64,000 nt of DNA from an uncultured Polaribacter sp. (GTDB lineage Bacteria > Bacteroidota > Bacteroidia > Flavobacteriales > Flavobacteriaceae). A program made the position numbers and the translations under genes. Below, one piece after another: positions 36,025-43,312 of the stretch (the first letter of the stretch is position 1; every line of letters begins with the position of its first letter). The DNA is taken from positions 558,001-622,000 of the forward strand of contig CALSME010000002.1 of assembly GCA_943787375.1 (NCBI GenBank), given 5' to 3'. The notes beneath the pieces were generated by a model. It searched no databases. It saw only the letters and a list, made by a program, of their open reading frames with translations, and had not been told where the DNA came from.

Positions 36025-37236
36025 ATGGGCTTAAAACAAAACTTACATACTTTAAAGGAGAAATATAAAGGAACCAAAATGGCGCCTGCGTTTAACGCAA
36101 TCCATACCTTTTTATATTTACCAAATGAAGTGACTCACGGAGGAACTCATATTAAAGCGGCAGATGATTTAAAACGTACAATGAATATTGTCATCATGGC
36201 ATTACTTCCTTGTTTGCTTTTTGGAATGTTCAACGCAGGATATCAACATTATGCAGCTATAGACGTAGCTAAAGGAATTACATCAGAATTTACCGTGTTG
36301 GGTTCATTTTTAACAATGGACAATTTCTGGATTGGAATTATAAAAGTATTACCCTTAGTAATCGTTTCCTACGGAGTAGGACTTTTAGTGGAATTTATTT
36401 TCGCAGTAATAAAAGGACACGAAGTAGAAGAAGGATACTTAGTAACAGGAATGTTAGTACCATTAATTGTACCTGTAGACACCCCATTATGGATGTTGTC
36501 TGTAGCCGTTATTTTTGGTGTGGTCATTGGAAAAGAAGTTTTTGGTGGAACAGGAATGAATATTTTAAACCCTGCATTAACCATTAGAGCCTTTTTATTC
36601 TTTGCCTATCCAACGTGGATGTCTGGAGATAAAGTTTGGGTATATGATGCCGTAAACAGAACAGGAACTGCAGATGCAATTTCTGGAGAAACGATGCTAG
36701 GAACCTATGCACAAAATCAACCAGCAAATTATGATTTATGGGAAGCCTTTTTTGGTTTCATACCAGGATCTGTTGGTGAAACTTCAGCTTTCTTAATATT
36801 AGTAGGTGCCGCTATTTTAATTTTCACCAAAATTGGAAGTTGGAGAATTATTGTTTCTACCTTTATAGGAGCTGCAGTAATGGGATTCATTTTCAATCAA
36901 ATTGTAGCCGCAGATATTATTACATCCTCAAGTAAGTTCTATGGTTTAATGAATACCGTTTGGTATGAACATTTAATCATTGGAGGTTTGGCATTTGGAG
37001 CCGTATTTATGGCTACAGACCCGGTAACTGGGTCTCAAACAAACAAAGGAAAATGGATTTACGGTTTCTTAATTGGTTTTATATCCATCATGATCCGTGT
37101 CTTTAATCCAGCCTATCCAGAAGGAGTCTTCTTAGCCATCCTATTGATGAATGTCTTCGCTCCAACCATTGACCATTATGTGGTACAAGGAAATGTAAAG
37201 AAAAGATTATCACGTACTAAAGTTAAAACTGCCTAA
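36025..37236 (+). CDS. nqrB: Na+-translocating NADH:quinone reductase subunit B
   Basis: NqrB (403 residues) is a membrane subunit with about ten helices that carries covalent FMN and riboflavin. The expected FMN threonine lies in DAISGETMLG at T223; the motif has Glu where S/T-G-A-T has Ala. Other family parts are MNILNPALTIRAFLFFAYP (in part), GSVGETSAFLILVGA and MATDPVTGSQTNKGKW. It starts 4 bases after nqrA. Confidence 0.97.
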   Translation: MGLKQNLHTLKEKYKGTKMAPAFNAIHTFLYLPNEVTHGGTHIKAADDLKRTMNIVIMALLPCLLFGMFNAGYQHYAAIDVAKGITSEFTVLGSFLTMDNFWIGIIKVLPLVIVSYGVGLLVEFIFAVIKGHEVEEGYLVTGMLVPLIVPVDTPLWMLSVAVIFGVVIGKEVFGGTGMNILNPALTIRAFLFFAYPTWMSGDKVWVYDAVNRTGTADAISGETMLGTYAQNQPANYDLWEAFFGFIPGSVGETSAFLILVGAAILIFTKIGSWRIIVSTFIGAAVMGFIFNQIVAADIITSSSKFYGLMNTVWYEHLIIGGLAFGAVFMATDPVTGSQTNKGKWIYGFLIGFISIMIRVFNPAYPEGVFLAILLMNVFAPTIDHYVVQGNVKKRLSRTKVKTA

Positions 37237-37238
37237 TT

Positions 37239-37988
37239 ATGAGTAAGAGAACAGATAGTAATAGTTATACAATGATTTTCGCCATTATTATGGTGTTGGT
37301 AGTAGGCTCTTTGTTGGCTTTTATGGCTTCGTCCTTAAAACCAAACATTGACGAGAACAAAAGAATTGAAAAGCAACAGAACATTTTGTATGCATTAGGC
37401 ATCAACGAAAATGAAGGAACAAGTGCTACATTTGTATCTACAGACGTTGCAGGAACTGCATTTTCAGAATACATCACAAAGCAAATTGAAGTTCAAGGAG
37501 GCGATGAGATTGAAAATTCGGATGCCTATCTAATTGATATCAAAAAAGAGCAAACCTTAGCCAAGCAAGGAAAGCAAAGAAGATTGCCTTTGTTTGTTGG
37601 TAAAAATAAAGAGGGAGTTACTCTTTATGTAGCACCCATTCGAGGAAAAGGACTTTGGGATGCCATTTGGGGTTATGTTGCTATGGATGAAAACATGATT
37701 ATACAAGGTGCTTATTTCGATCACAAAGGAGAAACGCCAGGTTTAGGAGCAAATATCAAGCAACGTTATTTTATGGACGACTTTATTGGGGAGCACTTAT
37801 TAGACGAAGCTGGAGAATTTAAGGGGATTAAAGTTGCCAAAGGGAACAACGATCCAAAGAATTTAGAAAAGACAGATTACGAAGTAGACGCAATAGCAGG
37901 GGCTACCATTACAGGAGATGGTGTTTCTGCAATGATTAAGAAAGACTTGGCAATGTATGTGCCTTATTTTAAAACATTAAAAAAATAA
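37239..37988 (+). CDS. nqrC: Na+-translocating NADH:quinone reductase subunit C
   Basis: NqrC (249 residues) has one N-terminal membrane helix and an FMN-binding domain facing the periplasm. The flavinylation site is DAIAGATITGDGVS with T223 as the FMN-bearing residue, and the FMN-domain segment HKGETPGLGANI is present. The FMN is attached by ApbE, encoded at 48.2 kb. It begins 2 bases after nqrB. Confidence 0.98.
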   Translation: MSKRTDSNSYTMIFAIIMVLVVGSLLAFMASSLKPNIDENKRIEKQQNILYALGINENEGTSATFVSTDVAGTAFSEYITKQIEVQGGDEIENSDAYLIDIKKEQTLAKQGKQRRLPLFVGKNKEGVTLYVAPIRGKGLWDAIWGYVAMDENMIIQGAYFDHKGETPGLGANIKQRYFMDDFIGEHLLDEAGEFKGIKVAKGNNDPKNLEKTDYEVDAIAGATITGDGVSAMIKKDLAMYVPYFKTLKK

Positions 37989-37990
37989 TT

Positions 37991-38644
37991 ATGGGACTTT
38001 TATCAAAAAAAGACGCAGCATTACTTACAGATCCTTTAGCGGATAATAACCCAATTACGATTCAAGTATTAGGTATTTGTTCTGCTTTGGCAATTACAGC
38101 AGAGCTTGAAGCCTCCATTGTAATGTCTATTTCCGTTCTATTTGTATTGGGATTAGGAAACGTAGTGATTTCTTTAATGAGAAACATCATTCCATCAAAA
38201 ATTAGAATTATTGTGCAGCTTATTGTGGTTGCTACACTTGTAATTATTGTGGATTTAGTGTTAAAAGCATTTGCCTATGAACTCAGTAAGACACTTTCTG
38301 TTTTTGTTGGTTTAATTATTACCAACTGTATTATTATGGGACGTTTTGAAGCCTTTGCTTTAGGAAACGGACCTTGGAGAGCTTTCTTAGATGGCATTGG
38401 AAATTCTGTAGGATATGGTGTAATTTTAATCATCGTTGGTTTCTTTAGAGAATTGTTAGGAGCAGGAACCTTATTAGGATATCCTGTATTAGGAAATCCG
38501 ATCCCAGGAGAATTGTCAGGCTTATACGCTTATGGATACGAAAACAACGGATTTATGTTATTGTCACCAATGGCTCTAATCGTGGTAGGTCTTATTATTT
38601 GGATACAACGTAGCAGAAATACATCATTAATAGAAGAAAATTAA
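37991..38644 (+). CDS. nqrD: Na+-translocating NADH:quinone reductase subunit D
   Basis: NqrD (217 residues) is an all-membrane subunit with about six helices. Its two conserved iron-site cysteines are seen in LGICSALAIT and IITNCIIMGR. GRFEAFALGNGPWRAFLDGIGNS (in pieces) and FRELLGAGTLLG are family features. Only this gene and nqrE are separated by a long spacer (82 bases). Confidence 0.98.
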   Translation: MGLLSKKDAALLTDPLADNNPITIQVLGICSALAITAELEASIVMSISVLFVLGLGNVVISLMRNIIPSKIRIIVQLIVVATLVIIVDLVLKAFAYELSKTLSVFVGLIITNCIIMGRFEAFALGNGPWRAFLDGIGNSVGYGVILIIVGFFRELLGAGTLLGYPVLGNPIPGELSGLYAYGYENNGFMLLSPMALIVVGLIIWIQRSRNTSLIEEN

Positions 38645-38726
38645 AATTAGTTCCTAGTAAGTAGTTCCAGTTTGCAATCAAATTCGAACTGAAGACTGAG
38701 TACTAAGCACTGAAAACTATAAAAAA
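38645..38726 (+). repeat. Degenerate ACTG-type repeat in the nqrD-nqrE spacer
   Basis: The spacer contains AACTGAAGACTGAGTACT and AAGCACTGAAAACT, a run of related heptamer-like units (ACTGAAg/a). It lies just before the nqrE start. All other nqr junctions are 1-4 bases, so the spacer looks like inserted or amplified sequence. Confidence 0.5.
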
Positions 38727-39473
38727 ATGGAACATTTAGAGTTATTTTTCAAATCGATATTTATAGACAACATGGTCTTCGCAACCTTTTTAGGGATGTG
38801 TTCATACCTTGCTGTGTCTAAAAAAGTATCAACCGCTGTAGGTTTAGGAGCTGCTGTAATTTTTGTTTTGGCAGTAACCGTACCTTTAAACTGGTTGTTG
38901 GATCAATATATTTTACAAGAAGGCGCACTTGTTTGGTTAGATCCAGCCTATGGAGTCGACGGAGCTGATACAATGGATTTAAGTTTCCTTTCTTTCATTA
39001 TGTTTATCGCAACCATTGCAACCATGGTGCAGTTAGTAGAAATAGTGGTTGAAAAATTTTCACCATCATTGTACAATTCATTAGGTATTTTCTTACCCCT
39101 AATTGCAGTAAACTGTGCGATCTTAGGAGGAAGTTTGTTCATGCAATCTCGTGAGATTCCTACCTTAGCATTATCATTAACCTACGGAGTTGGATCTGGA
39201 ATAGGATGGTTCTTAGCCATTTTAGCCATTGCAGCCATTCGTGAAAAAATCCGTTATTCAAGTGTTCCCCCAGCTTTAAGAGGTTTAGGAATTACCTTTA
39301 TTATTACAGGATTAATGGCTATTGGTTTTATGAGTTTTGGAGGAATGTTAACCGGAGGAGATGAAGCGCAAAAAGAAACTCCAAAAGTAGCAACGCAACC
39401 AGAAAATAAAACAGACAAAAAAGAAGCAGTTACAAAAGTAATCGCCGATAACACAAATACAAACAACCAGTAA
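38727..39473 (+). CDS. nqrE: Na+-translocating NADH:quinone reductase subunit E with hydrophilic tail
   Basis: NqrE is the membrane partner of NqrD, with about six helices in inverted topology. The conserved cysteines lie in [12 protein letters not shown] and [10 protein letters not shown]. The family usually stops near MSFGG. Here about 40 extra hydrophilic residues rich in Lys, Glu, Thr and Asn follow (from [15 protein letters not shown] to NTNNQ), making 248 residues against about 200. The start is 82 bases after nqrD. Confidence 0.97.
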   Translation: MEHLELFFKSIFIDNMVFATFLGMCSYLAVSKKVSTAVGLGAAVIFVLAVTVPLNWLLDQYILQEGALVWLDPAYGVDGADTMDLSFLSFIMFIATIATMVQLVEIVVEKFSPSLYNSLGIFLPLIAVNCAILGGSLFMQSREIPTLALSLTYGVGSGIGWFLAILAIAAIREKIRYSSVPPALRGLGITFIITGLMAIGFMSFGGMLTGGDEAQKETPKVATQPENKTDKKEAVTKVIADNTNTNNQ

Positions 39474-39474
39474 T

Positions 39475-40785
39475 ATGATATTAGCAGCAGGTACAACAGG
39501 AACTGTATTAGCAACCGTAGCAGCTTTTTTAGCTATTGTGTTATTATTAGTAACGTTATTATTATTTGTAAAACAAAAATTATCTCCATCCGGACCCGTA
39601 ACCCTTACGATTAACGGAGAAAGAAAAATTGAAGTAGCTTCAGGTAGCACACTGTTAACCACTTTAGGAGCAGAAAAAATATTTTTACCATCCGCATGTG
39701 GTGGTGGTGGGTCATGTGTACAATGTGAGTGTCACGTAAATTCTGGAGGAGGGGAAGCCTTGCCTACAGAAACACCACACTTTACACGTAAAGAGTTAAA
39801 GCATGGAATTCGCTTAGCCTGTCAGGTAAAAGTAAAACAAGACATGGACATTTCCATTCCAGAAGAGATTTTTGGAATTAAGAAATGGGATGCAGTCGTT
39901 GTAAGAAATTACAATGTAGCTTCATTCATTAAAGAATTTGTTGTTGAAATTCCAGAAGACATGGGGTACAAAGCAGGAGGATACATTCAAATAGAAATTC
40001 CACCTTGTGAAGTGAAGTTTTCCGATATGGACATTACAGCACACCCGGAAGAGCACGATACACCAGAAAAATTTGAAGCAGAATGGGAGAAGTTCAAACT
40101 TAGACCATTGGTAATGACAAATAAGGAGGTAATTGAAAGAGCCTACTCAATGGCCTCTTATCCAGCAGAAGGAAGAGAGATTATGTTAAACGTTCGTATT
40201 GCTACTCCGCCCTTTGATAGAGCAAAAGGTGGCTGGATGGATGTAAATCCAGGAGTTGCTTCTTCGTATATTTTTGGTTTGAAAAAAGGAGACAAATGTG
40301 TTATTTCAGGACCTTATGGTGAATTCTTTATCAACGAATCAGAAGCAGAAATGTTATATGTTGGTGGAGGTGCAGGAATGGCGCCAATGCGTTCTCATTT
40401 ATACGAATTATTTAGAACCCTTAAGACGGGTAGAAAAGTAACGTATTGGTATGGAGGACGATCAAAAGCAGAATTGTTTTATATCGAACACTTTAGAGCT
40501 TTAGAGAAAGATTTTCCAAACTTTAAATTCTTTATTGCTTTATCAGATCCTTTAGAAGTTGATAACTGGAAAGTGAAGAAAGACATTAACGATACAGAAG
40601 GAGATGGTTTTGTAGGGTTTATACACAACTGTGTAATTGAAAACTACCTCGATCACCACGAAGCTCCAGAAGATATGGAATTGTATTTCTGTGGACCACC
40701 ATTGATGAACAAAGCAGTGCAAAAAATGGGAGAAGATTTTGGGATACCAGATGAAAACATCCGTTTTGATGATTTTGGAGGCTAG
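39475..40785 (+). CDS. nqrF: Na+-translocating NADH:quinone reductase subunit F
   Basis: NqrF (436 residues) is the NADH dehydrogenase entry subunit. It has one N-terminal membrane helix, a 2Fe-2S ferredoxin domain (SACGGGGSCVQCECHV and RLACQVKV), an FAD-binding region (RAYSMASYP) and NADH binding (GGGAGMAPMRSHLYEL), and it ends in the typical DDFGG. It starts one base after nqrE and is followed by the operon terminator. Confidence 0.98.
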   Translation: MILAAGTTGTVLATVAAFLAIVLLLVTLLLFVKQKLSPSGPVTLTINGERKIEVASGSTLLTTLGAEKIFLPSACGGGGSCVQCECHVNSGGGEALPTETPHFTRKELKHGIRLACQVKVKQDMDISIPEEIFGIKKWDAVVVRNYNVASFIKEFVVEIPEDMGYKAGGYIQIEIPPCEVKFSDMDITAHPEEHDTPEKFEAEWEKFKLRPLVMTNKEVIERAYSMASYPAEGREIMLNVRIATPPFDRAKGGWMDVNPGVASSYIFGLKKGDKCVISGPYGEFFINESEAEMLYVGGGAGMAPMRSHLYELFRTLKTGRKVTYWYGGRSKAELFYIEHFRALEKDFPNFKFFIALSDPLEVDNWKVKKDINDTEGDGFVGFIHNCVIENYLDHHEAPEDMELYFCGPPLMNKAVQKMGEDFGIPDENIRFDDFGG

Positions 40786-40811
40786 TCTTTAAATAAAAAA
40801 TAAGAGTACAG

Positions 40812-40840
40812 AAACCGATTCAGCAATGAGTCGGTTTTTT
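40812..40840 (+). terminator. Terminator of the nqr operon
   Basis: AAACCGATTC (40812-40821) pairs with GAGTCGGTTT (40828-40837) around a 6-base loop, with one G-T pair, and is followed by T's. Confidence 0.8.
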
Positions 40841-40878
40841 GACTTATATTCCTTCATTAATTGTAAATAAAAATTTCA

Positions 40879-41673
40879 ATGCTCTTAAATATCGTCTTTT
40901 TCTTAAGTGTTCTTGTGCTTATTGGTTTACTGATTTTTTATTTCTTTCAAGAGAAATTTATTTTTAGAAACGGGCATAGATTGCATAAAAATTTCCCATT
41001 TCATTTCTCCAATCCCTTTGATGAGGTTTTTTTAACCACCATTGATCAGCAAGAAATTAATGCAGTTCACTTGCGACTTTCTGCACCAAAAGGAGTGGTT
41101 TTATTTTTTCATGGCAATAAAGGAAACCTCACAAAATGGGGAGAAAGAGTCAATTATTTTCTAGAATATAATTACGAAGTATTTGTTCTAGATTACAGAA
41201 GCTATGGGAAAAGTACTGGTGATTTCAAAGAAGACCAGATGTATGAAGATGCTTTATTGGCCTATGCCCACCTAAAAAAGAGTTTTTCAGAGGACCAAAT
41301 AGTGGTATATGGTTTCTCTTTAGGAGGTACATTTGCAACAAAAGTAGCTGCATTAAACAGTCCAAAAGAACTGATTTTAGAAGCGCCTTTCTACAATCTT
41401 AAAAAAGCAGTTCGATTTGTGTTCCCGTTTGCTCCTACTTTTTTACTGAAATTCAATTTCAATACAAACAATACAATTGCTTTAGTCACGGCACCCATTA
41501 CTATTTTTCATGGAACCCTTGATAAAACTACTTCATTTGATGGAGCAAAAGCATTATTGCAATTAAATAGCTCTCCCAAAAATGAATTTATACCAATTCT
41601 AGAAGGTACTCATCACAACATCAGAACATTTCCGAGATACAAACAGAAGTTAACCGCTCTTTTAGAAAGGTAA
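40879..41673 (+). CDS. Membrane-anchored alpha/beta hydrolase (BEM46/ABHD13-like)
   Basis: The 264-residue protein has one N-terminal membrane helix (NIVFFLSVLVLIGLLIFYFF) and an alpha/beta-hydrolase core. It shows the oxyanion-hole region LFFHGNKGN, the nucleophile elbow YGFSLGGTF (Ser), and Asp/His near TIFHGTLDKTTSF and GTHHNIRTF. The family acts on esters or thioesters; the substrate is unknown. It is the first gene after the nqr terminator and lies 38 bases before the helicase. Confidence 0.88.
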   Translation: MLLNIVFFLSVLVLIGLLIFYFFQEKFIFRNGHRLHKNFPFHFSNPFDEVFLTTIDQQEINAVHLRLSAPKGVVLFFHGNKGNLTKWGERVNYFLEYNYEVFVLDYRSYGKSTGDFKEDQMYEDALLAYAHLKKSFSEDQIVVYGFSLGGTFATKVAALNSPKELILEAPFYNLKKAVRFVFPFAPTFLLKFNFNTNNTIALVTAPITIFHGTLDKTTSFDGAKALLQLNSSPKNEFIPILEGTHHNIRTFPRYKQKLTALLER

Positions 41674-41688
41674 GATTTTAAGAAAGTG

Positions 41689-41696
41689 TACCTTTG
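41689..41696 (+). promoter_or_regulatory. -7 box of the DEAD-box helicase gene
   Basis: TACCTTTG matches TAnnTTTG and lies 15 bases before the ATG at 41712. It overlaps the possible start at 41694, which argues for the later start. Confidence 0.4.
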
Positions 41697-41711
41697 CAAA
41701 AAATTAAGAGT

Positions 41712-43067
41712 ATGATTACATTCGAAGAATTAGATTTATCCAACCAACTTCAATATGCAATAGATGATTTAGGTTTTGTAAATCCAACCCCAATTCAAGT
41801 GCAATCTTTTCCGGTGGTACGATCTGGTAAAGATGTAGTAGGAATTGCACAAACAGGAACGGGGAAGACATTTGCATATATGTTACCGATTCTTCGAGAG
41901 TTGAAGTTTATCAAAACAAGACATCCTCGTGTTTTGGTTTTAGTACCTACAAGAGAATTGGTTCTCCAAGTAGTAGATGAAATTGAAAAACTATCAAAGT
42001 ATCTTAATTTTCGTGTTTTAGGCGTTTATGGAGGTGCGAACATCAACACGCAAAAACAATCCATAGCACAAGGGCAAGATATTATTGTAGCAACACCAGG
42101 ACGTTTGTATGATTTGGGTGTGAGCAACGTATTAAAATTAAAAACAATCCAAAAATTAGTCATTGATGAAGTCGATGTTATGCTCGATTTAGGGTTCCGT
42201 TTTCAACTTTTAAATATTTTCGATTTGTTGCCCGTAAGAAGACAAAACATCATGTTTTCCGCAACCATGACAAAAGATGTAGATGCATTAATTTTAGACT
42301 TCTTTAAGAAACCAGAAAAGATATCGGTGGCCATAAGTGGTACTCCACTAGACAATATTGTACAAGAAAGTTACAATGCACCCAACTTTTTTACCAAAGT
42401 GAATTTGCTGAACGACTTCTTGAAAGACAAAGAAACATTTCATAAAGTCCTTATTTTTGTTGCCTTTAAAAGAACTGCAGATTTACTTTTTAAACATTTA
42501 GAAGAAGTCTTTGGAAGTGAAACCTGTGTGATCCATTCCAATAAAACTCAAAATTATAGAATCCGTTCTATTCGTCAGTTTGATGAAGGAAACAACCGTA
42601 TTTTAGTAGCTACAGATGTTATGGCACGTGGATTGGATTTTGACAAAGTATCGCATGTTATCAATTTTGATACACCCGATTTTCCAGAAAATTACATGCA
42701 TCGAATCGGTAGAACAGGTAGAGCAGAAAAAGAAGGAAAAAGTATCTTATTTTCTACAAAAAAAGAACAAGCATCTAAAGAAGCTATTGAAACTTTAATG
42801 GATTTTCAAATTCCGCTTTTACCCTTGCCTGAAACGGTAGAAATTTCGACCTTATTAACAGAAGATGAACGTCCAAAAGAAGACCAAGGAATCTCAAAAA
42901 ATAGAACGGCATTAGAGCATGTTCCTGGTCCTGCGTTTCACGAAAAAAGTGAAAAAAACAGCAAAACCAATCAAGGAGGCTCTTATCGTAGAGAAATTGC
43001 TTTAAAATATAAAAAACCAAAAACGCGTGGTGACAAAAATTATAACATGCGTAATAAAAAGAAGTAA
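41712..43067 (+). CDS. DEAD-box RNA helicase
   Basis: The protein (451 residues) has all helicase motifs: Q motif (NPTPIQVQSFP), Walker A (AQTGTGKTF), motif Ib (PTREL), motif II written DEVD in LVIDEVDVMLD, SAT in FSATMTKD, and RIGRTGRAEKEG. It unwinds structured RNA with ATP, for example in ribosome assembly or cold growth. A basic tail (about 60 residues, ending RNKKK) follows the helicase core. The start at 41712 (MITFEEL) is chosen over 41694 because a -7 box covers the latter. Confidence 0.95.
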   Translation: MITFEELDLSNQLQYAIDDLGFVNPTPIQVQSFPVVRSGKDVVGIAQTGTGKTFAYMLPILRELKFIKTRHPRVLVLVPTRELVLQVVDEIEKLSKYLNFRVLGVYGGANINTQKQSIAQGQDIIVATPGRLYDLGVSNVLKLKTIQKLVIDEVDVMLDLGFRFQLLNIFDLLPVRRQNIMFSATMTKDVDALILDFFKKPEKISVAISGTPLDNIVQESYNAPNFFTKVNLLNDFLKDKETFHKVLIFVAFKRTADLLFKHLEEVFGSETCVIHSNKTQNYRIRSIRQFDEGNNRILVATDVMARGLDFDKVSHVINFDTPDFPENYMHRIGRTGRAEKEGKSILFSTKKEQASKEAIETLMDFQIPLLPLPETVEISTLLTEDERPKEDQGISKNRTALEHVPGPAFHEKSEKNSKTNQGGSYRREIALKYKKPKTRGDKNYNMRNKKK

Positions 43068-43312
43068 TTCATTCAAAAATAGTCTAAATAATTATGAATT
43101 GTCGCCCTTTTAAAGGATAATCGGTGTCTTTTGCACATCATTTATTTACCACTTATTACCTTATAGCAACAGTTATTCCATTATACGCCCATTTATTTAT
43201 TAGCGTATTATAAACTCCTTTTTTTTATTTAATTTTAACATAGTTTAATGTATAGGCAATAAAACGCTTTATAGATTGCTTTTGATTTAAAACTAATATA
43301 AATAAAAAGTTA

